Shown: one piece after another, positions 52,040 through 61,161 of the stretch | How the letters are laid out: each line of letters opens with the position of its first letter | Position numbering within the stretch: position 1 is the stretch's first letter | NCBI GenBank assembly: GCA_022072505.1 | Contig: JAJVHU010000043.1 | Coordinates: forward strand, 1-64,000 | DNA from: Phycisphaerae bacterium | GTDB lineage: Bacteria > Planctomycetota > Phycisphaerae > UBA1845 | DNA length: 64,000 bases | Direction of reading: 5' to 3' | Program-made: the position numbers and the translations under genes | Notes under the pieces: generated by a model | What the model saw: only the letters and a program-made list of their open reading frames with translations | Told to the model about the DNA's origin: nothing | Databases searched by the model: none

Positions 52040-53014
52040 GTGGATCCCGCAGGGAGCAGGCGGTTGCAACTGGCGGTGTTGTCATCATCGGAAGAAGCGC
52101 CGAAGGGGCGTCTGCCGGCGTGGTTGAAGCGGCCGCTGCCTTCCGGGGATTTTTCGCGCACGCGGTCGGTCGTCGCTGAAAGCGGCGTGGCGACGGTCTG
52201 CGAGGAGGCGCGCTGTCCGAACCTGAGCGAGTGCTGGTCAAAGCGTCACGCGACGTTCATGATCCTCGGCGACAAGTGTACGCGGCGGTGTCACTACTGC
52301 GCGGTGACGACGGCCCGCCCGGACCCGCCGGCGGAGGATGAGCCGGACCGCCTCGCCCGAGCCGTCGCGGAACTGCGCCTGCGCCACGTGGTGATCACGG
52401 CCGTGGCGCGCGACGATCTGAAGGACGAGGGGGCGGGACACTTCGCGCGGTGCGTGCGGGCGATCCGCGGCGCGTGTCCGACGACGACGATCGAAGTGCT
52501 GCCGGCGGATTTTCACGCCCGTCGCGACTGCGTGGCGGCGCTCTGCGACGCCGGTCCGGATCTTTACAATCACAACCTTGAGATGGTCGAGCGTCTTCAG
52601 CCGTTGTACCGGCGCCAGGGCGGATACCGGCGCTCGCTGGACGTCCTGCGGATCGCAAGAGAGATGGCGCCGCAGATTCTGACGAAGTCGGGGTTGATGG
52701 CGGGGCTCGGGGAGACGACCGAGGAGCTGCGCCAGGCGATGCGCGACCTGCGCGACGCGGGGTGCGACGTGTTGACGATCGGACAGTACCTTCAGCCGAC
52801 GCGCGACGGGCATGCCCCGGTGTCGCGGTATTACACGCCCGAGGAGTTTGATGATCTCGGCGCATTCGGACGGGATCTGGGGTTCATCAGCGTGGCGTCC
52901 GGGCCGTTTGTGCGGTCGAGCTACAACGCGACGGAGGTTTTTGAGGAAAGCCGCCGTCGTGCGGTCGAGCTTCGCCGTGACGCCGGTGTTGCGGAGGCGG
53001 CTGGGCGGACATGA
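52040..53014 (+). CDS. lipA: Lipoyl synthase
   Basis: A radical SAM enzyme that inserts two sulfur atoms into protein-bound octanoyl groups to make lipoyl cofactors, needed by the E2 encoded at 12533-13891. The 324-residue protein has the auxiliary-cluster cysteines Cys54, Cys59 and Cys65 (CEEARCPNLSEC), the radical SAM cluster Cys80, Cys84 and Cys87 (CTRRCHYC) and the C-terminal RSSYNA. GTG at 52040 is used. It is the first of a plus-strand run with tmk, holB and two more genes, overlapping tmk by 4 bases. No lipB gene is in the window. Confidence 0.93.
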   Translation: MDPAGSRRLQLAVLSSSEEAPKGRLPAWLKRPLPSGDFSRTRSVVAESGVATVCEEARCPNLSECWSKRHATFMILGDKCTRRCHYCAVTTARPDPPAEDEPDRLARAVAELRLRHVVITAVARDDLKDEGAGHFARCVRAIRGACPTTTIEVLPADFHARRDCVAALCDAGPDLYNHNLEMVERLQPLYRRQGGYRRSLDVLRIAREMAPQILTKSGLMAGLGETTEELRQAMRDLRDAGCDVLTIGQYLQPTRDGHAPVSRYYTPEEFDDLGAFGRDLGFISVASGPFVRSSYNATEVFEESRRRAVELRRDAGVAEAAGRT

Positions 53015-53712
53015 CCCGCATTGCCGCGAACCTGGCGTCGCTTTCGGGCCGGTTCCTCGTGCTGGACGGGCCGGACGGGTGCGGCAAGTCCACGCAGCAG
53101 GCGATGCTGGCGGAGCGGCTGACCGACGCGGGGCTGGATGTCGTCTGCTGCCGCGATCCCGGAGGGACGGCGATCGGCGACCGCATCCGCTCGGTGCTGT
53201 TGGATTACGATCTGGACGCGATGAACGTCCGCTGCGAGACGCTGCTTTTCATGGCGTCGCGGGCGCAGCTCGTCGCGGAGGTGATTCAGCCGGCGCTCGC
53301 CTCGGGGAAGGTGGTGCTCTGCGACCGCTTCGTCAGCTCGACCTGCGCGTATCAGGGCGCGGCCGGGTTTGATCCGCGCAAGGTGATCGACCTGGCGTGG
53401 CACGCGGTCGGAAATCTCTGGCCGTCCCTGACGATCCTCATCGACGTCGACACGGACGAGGCGTTCCGACGGATCGGTCGGCCGCAGGGTCGGCTGAAGC
53501 CCGCGTACCGCGAGGCCGGGCAGACGGTGCTTTTCACCGACGCGGTGCATGACGCGATGGAGTCGCGTTCGCCGGAATATCACCGCCGCGTGCGCGAGTT
53601 TTTCCTGGAGCTGCCGGGGTATTACCCTCGGCCGGTGGTGGTCGTGGACGGGACGGGGCCGGCGGAGGCCGTCGGCGAGCGCGTTTTCGAGGCGGTCCGC
53701 GATCATGCTTGA
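53011..53712 (+). CDS. tmk: Thymidylate kinase
   Basis: Phosphorylates dTMP to dTDP. A 233-residue protein with the P-loop GPDGCGKST (residues 20-28), the DR(F/Y) motif DRFVSSTCAYQGAAGF and the usual lid region RPQGRLKPAYREAG. About 20 residues longer than the E. coli enzyme at the N-terminus and tail. ATGA overlap with lipA and an 8-base overlap with holB suggest translational coupling. Confidence 0.92.
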   Translation: MTRIAANLASLSGRFLVLDGPDGCGKSTQQAMLAERLTDAGLDVVCCRDPGGTAIGDRIRSVLLDYDLDAMNVRCETLLFMASRAQLVAEVIQPALASGKVVLCDRFVSSTCAYQGAAGFDPRKVIDLAWHAVGNLWPSLTILIDVDTDEAFRRIGRPQGRLKPAYREAGQTVLFTDAVHDAMESRSPEYHRRVREFFLELPGYYPRPVVVVDGTGPAEAVGERVFEAVRDHA

Positions 53713-54877
53713 GTCGGTGCGGCATCAATCCTGCGCTCAGCGGCACCTTCAGCGGGCGCTGTCCGCGCGGCGTGTTCCGCACGCCTACCTTTTTCACGGA
53801 CCGGACGGCGTCGGACGCGAGAAGCTCGCCCGGGCGTTCGCGCAGGTGCTGCTTTGTCCGGCGTCGTCGCGTCGTCGCGCCACGGAAGCGAACGCCGCCC
53901 CCCTCGGGCTGCCGGAGATTCACGCCGCCTGCGGGCGATGCCCGGACTGCCGCCTCGTCGAGAGCGACACGCACCCGGACCTGCACGTGGTTCACCGCTT
54001 TCTTAACCGGTTTCATGAGGAGGCGCGGGTGCGTGATCTGAAGGCCGCGCAGATCGGCGTGGACGTGATCCGCCGGTTTTTCATTGACGAGGTGGGGCGG
54101 CGTCCGGTGCGCGGGCGGGCGAAGGTCTTCATCCTGCGCGACGCCCACCGCCTCAACGCTCACGCGGAGAACGCCCTGCTCAAGACGCTCGAGGAGCCGC
54201 CGCCGGACACGTTCATCATCCTGATGACGTCGTCGGTGGAGGAGCTGCTGCCGACGACGCGCTCCCGGTCGCAGGCCGTGGCGTTTTCCGCGCTGCCGGC
54301 CGCCTTCATCTTCGCGGAGCTTCGTCAGCGCCGCGGCGACCTGCCCGAACCGCAGGCGGCGTGGTACGCGGGCCGCTCGGGCGGCAGTCTCGGCCGGGCG
54401 CTCGAACTGATCGAGGAGAACGCGTTCGACCTGAGCACGGCGTTCGTCGCGGGGTGGGCGAAGATGCCGGACGACGCGGCGGATTTGGAGCCAGCGCGCT
54501 GGCAGAAGGCGATCGAGGGGCTGTCCGCGCTCTACCGCAAGCGCGACCCGGAGCTTTCGGAGACTGAGTCGCAGCGGATCGGCTTGCGCCTGCTCCTGTC
54601 CTTAAGCGCCGGGGTCTTCGGCGAGGCGCTGCGTGTCCGCAGCGGAGCTTCGGACTCAGACGCCGCGGCGAAAACCGCGGACGCCGGGCCGTCGGACGCC
54701 GCTCGCCGGATCGCGGAGCGCCTCGACGCGGAGAGCGCGTGCGCCGTCATCGACCGCTTCCACCGCGCGGAGACGGCAATCGCCCGCAACGCCAACATTC
54801 CGCTGGCGATCGAGGCGATGCTGTATGACGCGGCGGCCCTGATGCGCGGCGAAAGTTCCGTGGACGTCCTGTCATGA
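53705..54877 (+). CDS. holB: DNA polymerase III delta' subunit
   Basis: Part of the clamp loader. The 390-residue protein begins QRALSARRVPHAYLFHGPDGVGREKLARAF; the P-loop has no usual Lys-Thr, as in other delta' subunits that do not hydrolyse ATP. A zinc site is formed by CPASS... and CGRCPDC, followed by SRAKVFILRDAHRLNAHAENALLKTLEEPPPDTFIILMTSSVEELLPTTRSR, the standard AAA+ core. The C-terminal part is a helical collar domain. It overlaps tmk, an arrangement seen in many bacteria. Confidence 0.88.
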   Translation: MLESVRHQSCAQRHLQRALSARRVPHAYLFHGPDGVGREKLARAFAQVLLCPASSRRRATEANAAPLGLPEIHAACGRCPDCRLVESDTHPDLHVVHRFLNRFHEEARVRDLKAAQIGVDVIRRFFIDEVGRRPVRGRAKVFILRDAHRLNAHAENALLKTLEEPPPDTFIILMTSSVEELLPTTRSRSQAVAFSALPAAFIFAELRQRRGDLPEPQAAWYAGRSGGSLGRALELIEENAFDLSTAFVAGWAKMPDDAADLEPARWQKAIEGLSALYRKRDPELSETESQRIGLRLLLSLSAGVFGEALRVRSGASDSDAAAKTADAGPSDAARRIAERLDAESACAVIDRFHRAETAIARNANIPLAIEAMLYDAAALMRGESSVDVLS

Positions 54878-55476
54878 GCTTCGTGGCGCCTCAGAATCCG
54901 ACCGAAGCCCAGCGCGCGTTTCTGGTGATCCGGTACGTCTGGAGCCTGCCCGTGAAGCCGACCCGGGAACACTGGGAGCGCGTGCTCCAGATGAGCGAGC
55001 CTTTTGTCGGCAAGGTCGAGTTGCAGGGACAGAAAAGCCGGGACAGCACCGACCGCATCCTCTCCCTGGTCGCCGCCGTGCGAGGTGACGCCTTCCGCGA
55101 ACTGGGGTTCCCGCGCGAAGCCGCGGAGGCATACCGGACGGCGTACCTGATCAAGCCGATCGGGGGGTTCGCAGGGTTCTACGCCCAGGTGGTCCTCGAT
55201 CATGCGTTCGCCGATCACTACGAAACCGCACTGGCGGCGCTGGACGCGTCAGCGGAGTCGGTGCGCGCGACACCGTGGCATCGCAAAGCGCTGGGCTGGG
55301 CGATCCTGATGATGAAGCATCCGGTTCAGACGCTGACGGAAACGCTCCCGCACCTCCGCGCGGACCCGAAGCGCCGCGAAGCTCTGGTGCAGCGGCTTCG
55401 ACATCGGGCGGACACGGGGCAGGCGGAATTGCCGGGTCGTGCCGAGGGGGACGGTCGCACGGCGGAAAGCGCGTGA
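54874..55476 (+). CDS. Hypothetical protein, helical repeat-like
   Basis: A 200-residue protein of unknown function. The middle part (RGDAFRELGFPREAAEAYRTAYLIKPIGG ... YETALAALDASAESVRATPWHRKALGWAIL) resembles degenerate TPR helices. No signal peptide or catalytic motif. Its start overlaps the holB stop by 4 bases, so it is likely co-translated with the DNA-metabolism genes. Confidence 0.6.
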   Translation: MSFVAPQNPTEAQRAFLVIRYVWSLPVKPTREHWERVLQMSEPFVGKVELQGQKSRDSTDRILSLVAAVRGDAFRELGFPREAAEAYRTAYLIKPIGGFAGFYAQVVLDHAFADHYETALAALDASAESVRATPWHRKALGWAILMMKHPVQTLTETLPHLRADPKRREALVQRLRHRADTGQAELPGRAEGDGRTAESA

Positions 55477-55585
55477 CCGGGCTTGGCGCGGCGCGGAACC
55501 GGGCGGATACTCCGGTGCGGGATTCGGCGTCGCGGACCCGCGGGGCGCGATCGTGCGGACGCTGCAAGGCGCAGGAGCAGATTCG

Positions 55586-56920
55586 ATGTCATCGACTCGT
55601 GAGTTCATCCGTCGGGGGAAAAACGTGATTGCGGCAGGCGCGGGGGCGCTGGCCGCGTGGTGTGCATACACGACGCCGACCCTGGCGCAGGATGCCGCCC
55701 CGCCCGTCAACACGATCACCGCCGCGGAGCGCGCTGCGGGGTGGAGGCTTCTTTTTGACGGGGCGACGCCGCAAGGATGGCGCGGGTATAAGAAGCCCGG
55801 ATTTCCCGAGAAGGGCTGGACGGTCGAAGGCGGGGCGCTGACCGTGCAGGCGGGCGGCGGCGGCGGCGACCTGATCACGACGGAGGAGTTCGGCGACTTC
55901 GAACTGTCGATCGAGTGGCGCGTCACGGAGAAGGCCAACAGCGGGATCATGCTCCGCGTCGCCGAGAAGCACGACGCCACCTGGCAGACCGGTCCGGAAA
56001 TCCAGATCTTCGATGACGCCGGTCACGGCGCGAAACCGACGGACATGCACTCGGCCGGGGCGTTGTACGATCTTCAAGCTCCGCCGCAGAACAAGACGCT
56101 GCGTCCGGTCGGGGAGTTCAATCACTCGCGGATCCTTCTGCGCGAGGGGATCCTCCAGCACTTCCTCAACGGCGTGAAGATCATCGAGTGTCGCACGGAC
56201 ACCCCGCAGTGGCGGGAGCGCATCGCCGCCAGCAAGTTCAAGTCGTACGAGGGCTTCGGCGTGCTACCGCGCGGGCACATCGCCCTGCAGGATCACGGCA
56301 ACACGGTCTCGTTCCGCAACATCAAGGTCCGCGACTTCGCCGCGCCGATGCCCGGGCAGACCGCGCTGTTCAACGGCAGGGACTTATCCGGCTGGAAGGC
56401 CGTCCTCCCCGACGGCGGGAAGCTGGAAGACGTCTGGTCGGTGCGGGACGGGGTCATCGTGTGCAAAGGCAACCCCGTCGGCTACATCCGGACGGAAAAG
56501 GATTACACGAACTTCGTGCTCAAGCTGGAGTGGCGCTTCAGCCCGGTGACGAAGCAGGCGGGCAACAGCGGGGTGCTGCTGCGCATGCAGGCGCCGGACA
56601 AGGTCTGGCCGAAATCGGTCGAGGCCCAGCTTCAAAGCGGCAACGCGGGGGATTTCTGGAACATCGACGAGTTCCCGATGACGACGGTCGCGGAGCGGCT
56701 CAACGGACGCAACACGAAGAAGACGCACTTCGCGGAAAAGCCGATCGGGGAGTGGAACGAGTACGAGATCATCGTCGATCGCGGGCGGGTGACGCTCAAC
56801 GTCAACGGCGAGACGCTCAACGAAGCGTGGGACGTGCAGGAAATCCCCGGAAAGATCGGCCTGCAATCCGAAGGCGCGGAGATTCACTTCCGCAACATCC
56901 GCCTCGCGCCGATCGACTAA
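55586..56920 (+). CDS. Secreted protein with two DUF1080 domains
   Basis: A 444-residue protein with an Arg-rich signal peptide (REFIRRGKNVIAAGAGALAAWCAYTTPTLAQ). It holds two beta-jelly-roll DUF1080 domains (3-keto-disaccharide-hydrolase-like): one from about 45 (GWRLLFDGATPQGWRGYKKPGFPEKGWTVEGGALTV ... FELSIEWRVTEKANSGIMLR), another from about 260 (QTALFNGRDLSGWKAVLPDGGKLEDVWSVRDGVIV ... NSGVLLRMQAPDKVWPKSVEAQLQSGNAGDFW). Such proteins are numerous in planctomycetes and act on sugars outside the cytoplasm. GCAGGAGCAG precedes the ATG. Confidence 0.85.
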   Translation: MSSTREFIRRGKNVIAAGAGALAAWCAYTTPTLAQDAAPPVNTITAAERAAGWRLLFDGATPQGWRGYKKPGFPEKGWTVEGGALTVQAGGGGGDLITTEEFGDFELSIEWRVTEKANSGIMLRVAEKHDATWQTGPEIQIFDDAGHGAKPTDMHSAGALYDLQAPPQNKTLRPVGEFNHSRILLREGILQHFLNGVKIIECRTDTPQWRERIAASKFKSYEGFGVLPRGHIALQDHGNTVSFRNIKVRDFAAPMPGQTALFNGRDLSGWKAVLPDGGKLEDVWSVRDGVIVCKGNPVGYIRTEKDYTNFVLKLEWRFSPVTKQAGNSGVLLRMQAPDKVWPKSVEAQLQSGNAGDFWNIDEFPMTTVAERLNGRNTKKTHFAEKPIGEWNEYEIIVDRGRVTLNVNGETLNEAWDVQEIPGKIGLQSEGAEIHFRNIRLAPID

Positions 56921-56934
56921 GGAGGAACGCGGAA

Positions 56935-57006
56935 TCTTTTCCCGAGCCGCGCCCGTCAGGAAGCGTTCTTTTTTTCCCGTCTGCACCGGCGGTTTTGCAA
57001 CACGTC
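56935..57006 (-). repeat. Inverted-end repeat element, copy J
   Basis: CCCGAGCCGCGCCCGTCAGGAAGCGTTCTT is the reversed core, and GGTTTTGCAACACGTC is the intact right end; the left end is decayed. It lies between convergent genes and may help end transcription. Confidence 0.7.
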
Positions 57007-57039
57007 TAAGCAGGAACGCAGCAGGAATGACCTGCGCTG

Positions 57040-57103
57040 AGCCGCGGGGTTTACCCCGCGCGACGCTTCGCGCGATGTTTCGCGCGGGCTGAAGCCACGC
57101 GGC
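57040..57103. repeat. Imperfect palindromic unit of the GCGCGGGCT family
   Basis: GAGCCGCGGGGTTTACCCCGCGCGA and CGCGCGGGCTGAAGCCACGCGGC flank a short GC-rich middle; related to the arrays at 49.6 and the hairpin at 59.7 kb. Confidence 0.6.
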
Positions 57104-57129
57104 TTGGGTCAGGGGTTCTGCTGTTTTTC

Positions 57130-57516
57130 TTAGGTCTGCGCCCCGTCGAGCACGTCGTCGAGCAGGGCGAGCAGCGTTCGCCCGTCGAAAGGTTTCGTGA
57201 GGTAGCGGCTGGCGCCGACGGTCCGTGCGAGGGTGTCGAGGTGGCGGCGGATGACGCCGTCGTCGGCGCCGGTCAGGAGGATGACCGGCACGTCGGACTC
57301 AGCCGCGCGGATGTGCTCGCAGACGCTGAAACCGTCGCGCCCGGGCATTTTGACGTCGAGGATCACGGCCTGCGGATTGAGCCGGTCGAACGCTTCGATC
57401 CCCTGCTCGGCGCTGGCCGCCGTCGCCACGTCATATCCGCACTCGGTCAGGCGGACATCGAGCGCGTCACGGATGCCCGCGTCATCGTCCACGACCAGCA
57501 CTTGCGGCTTGCTCAT
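57130..57516 (-). CDS. Single-domain response regulator (REC only)
   Basis: A 128-residue CheY-like receiver. VLVVDDDAGIRDAL gives the acidic pair, AVILDVKMPGRDG the phosphorylated Asp (about residue 52), LLTG the conserved Thr and YLTKPFD the Lys. No output domain. It directly follows a second receiver gene on the same strand after 18 bases; the two proteins are similar throughout and probably arose by tandem duplication. No histidine kinase gene is nearby. Confidence 0.87.
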   Translation of the reverse strand: MSKPQVLVVDDDAGIRDALDVRLTECGYDVATAASAEQGIEAFDRLNPQAVILDVKMPGRDGFSVCEHIRAAESDVPVILLTGADDGVIRRHLDTLARTVGASRYLTKPFDGRTLLALLDDVLDGAQT

Positions 57517-57534
57517 GCCAACCCTCCGCGGAAA

Positions 57535-57951
57535 TCAGACCAGCGCTTCTTCATTCTCAAGCGAGGGCGCCGCGAGCCCCCGGCGCAACAACCCGAGCAG
57601 AACTCCGCAGTCATAAGGCTTCGCCACGAAGTAATCCCCGCCGGACTGACGGACGAGCTGCGGCAGGCATCCGGACGTTCCCGCGTGCGTCGTTCCCGTC
57701 AGAAAGATGACGCCGACCGGGCGATCCACGGTTTCCCGAATACGCTCGCAGACCTGGTACCCGTCCATCCCCGGCAGGGTCACGTCGAGGATCACGGCGT
57801 CCGGCGGGTCATGTTCACAGACCTGGAGCGCGGCTTCGCCGCTCGCCACCGAGCCGACCGCGTATCCGGCGGCTTCGAGGCGCGTGCTCAAGGCCCGCCG
57901 CAGCGCCGAGTCGTCATCGACAATAAGGATGTAGCCCTTCGAATCCGTCAT
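57535..57951 (-). CDS. Single-domain response regulator (REC only)
   Basis: A 138-residue receiver: ILIVDDDSALRRAL, phospho-Asp in AVILDVTLPGMDG, FLTGTTHAG and FVAKPYD. The start ATG at 57951 follows GAGGCGTGACG and matches the paralog; the frame is open to 58032. The paralog at 57130-57516 follows it. A short tail beyond the fold (LRRGLAAPSLENEEALV) is of unknown role. Confidence 0.87.
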   Translation of the reverse strand: MTDSKGYILIVDDDSALRRALSTRLEAAGYAVGSVASGEAALQVCEHDPPDAVILDVTLPGMDGYQVCERIRETVDRPVGVIFLTGTTHAGTSGCLPQLVRQSGGDYFVAKPYDCGVLLGLLRRGLAAPSLENEEALV

Positions 57952-58168
57952 CGTCACGCCTCGCAAACCCGAGGAACACGCCCGACCTCCAGCGCCGGCG
58001 ATGGCGCCGATCCGGCGATCCCGCGTCAACAAGGAGTCTATGATATGTCGGCGGCGGGCGGCGGATGCCGATAAAAAGCACCGTGCGCAGGGGTCGCCGA
58101 ACGCCCGGCGGGCTCCCGGTCAAGCGCATTGATCGGTCGCAGCGATCCCGCGTGAACGATGCGGCGGA

Positions 58169-59686
58169 TCAGGCGCGTGCGGCCGCGCCCTGCGTTGTCG
58201 CGTGTTCGGCGGTCCGTCGCCCCAGGCTGGCGATCAGAAGCAGCGCCGCCGCCGCGACGCCTTGCGCGATCAGGCCCGGCGCCAGCGCCGTCCGGTCGAC
58301 GGACGACCACGCGATCTTGAGCGTTCCGAAGGGCGACGCTCCCGCCAGCCACGTCCCGCTCGTGCGCTGGATCGCCGCCCGACCGGCGTCGAAAGCCGGC
58401 GGGAACAGCCAGATCAGCATCAGAATCAGGATCGTCATCCACAACGCCGGATTGCGCCTCCGCCGCTCGATCATCGCCAACGCCGTCATCGTCACGCATG
58501 CAAAGAGGCACGCCAGGAACGTCGCCGACCACGCCCGCAGCGCGGCTTGATTGAACGTCGTCTCCGGGAGGCCCCACAGGTACTCGTCGATCATCGGCCT
58601 CCAGATGTCGACGCCCAGAAGCGCCGAGACGCCGCAGATCAGCACCGGAATCTGAATCACGAGCAGCACAAGCGGCGGAAAGCGGTCGCTCCAGTCTCGC
58701 AGGCGTGTCCCCTGCCGGGCGATATTGCTCAGGATCACCGCGTTGCGCAAGGGGATGAACGCCAGCAGCATCGACGCGCCCAGACTCACCAGCCAGTGAA
58801 TCAGCGCCTCGGGCACATCCGGGAGCACGTTCGCAAACGCCCGCGTCTGCGACACCTGCTGATACGCGCGGATGCCCACGGTCGACGCCGCCAGCCACAT
58901 CAGCAGCAGCACCGTCCCGCGCAGCGCGTTGATCGCGGGCAGATCAGGCCGGCGATACCGGGCGCACGCGGCGTTCAGCCAGAACAGCGCGAACACGAGG
59001 TTCGTCGCCGCCACCAGCGCGATCGCCGCCGGTCCGGGCGACCCCTGTCCCAGCATCACCCAGACCGCCAGCGACGATCCGTAAACGCCGAACAACAGCG
59101 CCATCCCGGGCACGAACACGAAAAGAAGCTGCGCCGAGAACCCCAGTCCGATCAGCGGCCCGACCGGGCTGACCGGTTTGCCGATGCCCACGCCCCAGAA
59201 GATCGTCAGCGACCAGATCATCACCGCGCCGGTCAGGAGCAGGGCGTTGCCGCCGAACCAGGATTTCGCCGGCGCCTGCGCGATCAGCCCCAGCGCGTAC
59301 CCCAGCAGCACGTTCAGCCCGAAAAGCAGCAGCGCCTGAAGCGGTCCGCCGAACAAGTATCCGGTCACGACGCTGGTGTTCGACATCGGCGACAGGCGGT
59401 GCGACTCGATCATCCGCGACTGAAAGTCCCGGAACAGCGCCCGGTAAATCATGTTCGATCCGACGAGGATCAGGATGAACCCCTGCGAGATCGCCACGGT
59501 CTTCAGCGCGCCGTCGGCGATGTCCGCCCACGTCAGGCGCGAGGACGTCAGGCGGCGCGCCACCGCCATCGCGAATCCGGCGATCGCCACGTACGCCACG
59601 GCGATCGCCGCGAAACGACGCGGTCCGCCCTGCAAGTGCCCCTGCACGTAGATCAGCGGCGCCGGCGACTGAAACGGCTCTCTCAT
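58169..59686 (-). CDS. ABC-2-type membrane permease
   Basis: A 505-residue integral membrane protein with about twelve helices. ISQGFILILVGSNMIYRALFRDFQSRMIESHRLSPMSNTSVVTGYLFGG has the ABC-2 exporter feel (a cytoplasmic ESxRLSP segment after the second helix). It pairs with the ATPase gene upstream at 59810 on the same strand, with 123 bases and a perfect hairpin between them. Substrate unknown. Confidence 0.72.
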   Translation of the reverse strand: MREPFQSPAPLIYVQGHLQGGPRRFAAIAVAYVAIAGFAMAVARRLTSSRLTWADIADGALKTVAISQGFILILVGSNMIYRALFRDFQSRMIESHRLSPMSNTSVVTGYLFGGPLQALLLFGLNVLLGYALGLIAQAPAKSWFGGNALLLTGAVMIWSLTIFWGVGIGKPVSPVGPLIGLGFSAQLLFVFVPGMALLFGVYGSSLAVWVMLGQGSPGPAAIALVAATNLVFALFWLNAACARYRRPDLPAINALRGTVLLLMWLAASTVGIRAYQQVSQTRAFANVLPDVPEALIHWLVSLGASMLLAFIPLRNAVILSNIARQGTRLRDWSDRFPPLVLLVIQIPVLICGVSALLGVDIWRPMIDEYLWGLPETTFNQAALRAWSATFLACLFACVTMTALAMIERRRRNPALWMTILILMLIWLFPPAFDAGRAAIQRTSGTWLAGASPFGTLKIAWSSVDRTALAPGLIAQGVAAAALLLIASLGRRTAEHATTQGAAARA

Positions 59687-59729
59687 GTTCCACTCTCCAC
59701 GAACCCCCGGCCCGCACGTGCAAAGCGCT

Positions 59730-59785
59730 GAGCCGCGGAGCTTTAGCCCGCGCGAAGCATCGCGCGGGCTAAAGCTCCGCGGCTC
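59730..59785. repeat. Perfect 26-bp inverted repeat with 4-base loop
   Basis: The arm 59730-59755 is the exact reverse complement of 59760-59785; the loop is AGCA. It begins GAGCCGCGG and is the complete form of the GCGCGGGCT/AGCCCGCGC family. It lies between the ATPase gene and the permease gene, with no T-run on either side. Confidence 0.92.
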
Positions 59786-59809
59786 GGGTCAAACCTTCTG
59801 CGGTTCCAC

Positions 59810-60745
59810 TTAGTCCACCTGCCGCAGCCCCGAACGCAGGTACGCTTCCTCGAGCCCTTCGCGCAACGGATGAAACGACGACACGCGCAGCCCCTCGCGC
59901 ACCAGCTCCGCCAGCAGATCCGCCGCCGCCTCGTCGCCGTCATGATACTCAAACGTCACCGCGCCGTCGGCCCCGCGCACGTCCGTGACGTCGGGCCGGG
60001 CCGCCAGCCGGTCGGCGCAGCTCTCCGCGCCGCCGAGGCACCGGATCGCGTAGCGCCGCCGCCCCTCGTTGGCTCCGTGCAAGGCGTGCGTCGGACCGAA
60101 GCGAATCAGCCGACCGTGCTCGAGAATCGCAATGTGCGTCGAGACGGCCTCGAGGTCCGTCAGAATGTGCGACGACACGATCATCGCGCATCCCTGGTCC
60201 CGCAGACTGGCCAGCACGCCGCGCAACTGGACACGACCCGCGGGATCCAGCCCCGTCAGCGGTTCGTCCAGCAGCAGCACGTGCGGGTTGGGCAGGAAGG
60301 TCCGCGCCAGCGTCACGCGCTGCCTCATGCCGCGCGACAACTGGCCGATCCGAACGTCACGCTTGTCCGTCAGCCAGAGACGCTCCAGCCAGAAGTCAAT
60401 GCGCTCCTCGGCCTCCTGGCGGTCGAGCTGATACGACAGGGCGACGAACCGCAGAAACGTGACCAGGCTGACGTCCTCGTACGCCGGCGGCGAATCCGGG
60501 GCGAAGCCGACCTCGCGCCGAACGTCCACGTCCTTGCCGAGCACGGGCTTGGTCATCACCCGCGCTTCGCCGCGCGTCGGGCTCATCAGCCCCGCCAGCA
60601 CGCGCATCAGCGTCGTCTTGCCGGCGCCGTTGGGCCCGACCAGACCCAGGAGCTGACCGCCCTCCAGCGAAAACGACACCTCGTTGACCGCCACCAGCGG
60701 CCCGTATTCAACGCGAATCTGATCCGCCGTCAGCAGCGTGGACAT
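59810..60745 (-). CDS. ABC transporter ATP-binding protein
   Basis: A 311-residue ATPase of the ABC-2 exporter type. Walker A GPNGAGKTT (residues about 36-44), signature LSRGMRQRVTLAR, Walker B VLLLDEPLTGLDP and H-loop SSH are complete. The C-terminal part (RCLGGAESCADRLAARPDVTDV...) is the extension typical of exporter ATPases. ATG at 60745 gives the usual N-terminus; the frame is open to 60775. Works with the permease at 58169. Confidence 0.88.
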   Translation of the reverse strand: MSTLLTADQIRVEYGPLVAVNEVSFSLEGGQLLGLVGPNGAGKTTLMRVLAGLMSPTRGEARVMTKPVLGKDVDVRREVGFAPDSPPAYEDVSLVTFLRFVALSYQLDRQEAEERIDFWLERLWLTDKRDVRIGQLSRGMRQRVTLARTFLPNPHVLLLDEPLTGLDPAGRVQLRGVLASLRDQGCAMIVSSHILTDLEAVSTHIAILEHGRLIRFGPTHALHGANEGRRRYAIRCLGGAESCADRLAARPDVTDVRGADGAVTFEYHDGDEAAADLLAELVREGLRVSSFHPLREGLEEAYLRSGLRQVD

Positions 60746-60762
60746 CGACTCATTTCCACTTA

Positions 60763-60841
60763 AACGCTGTTTCAAAACCGCGCCGCGCCCGCAAGGAAGC
60801 GTTCTTATTCCGCCATGCTCCGAGGGTTTTCAAACAGCGTC
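60763..60841 (-). repeat. Inverted-end repeat element, copy K
   Basis: Left end AACGCTGTTTCAAAACC, reversed core CGCGCCCGCAAGGAAGCGTTCTT, right end GGTTTTCAAACAGCGTC. Nearly full-length at 79 bases and just upstream of the ABC ATPase gene. Confidence 0.82.
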
Positions 60842-61161
60842 TCAACTCGAGTTTAGCCGTTTTTCGGCAGCGCGAAAACCCTTGTTTTTCCAGGTTTTCC
60901 CAGCTTCATGCGGGAGTTTTTCAAATCCTACGCAAAAGTGAGGTGTTGCAAAACTCAGAACCTGAATCACCACCCGACTCCGGTGCAACACGCTTCGCCT
61001 GACTCCGGTCCAACACGCTTCGCCTGACTTCGATGCATCCCGCTTCGCCGACGGCCCCGCAGGATCGTCGGGCGCATTCGCCTCAATCCCGAAGGGATTG
61101 CGGCGACCAACCCTGGGCTGGGGGACGCGACCCCGTTGGGGTCGAGAAACGCTGGATCAAC

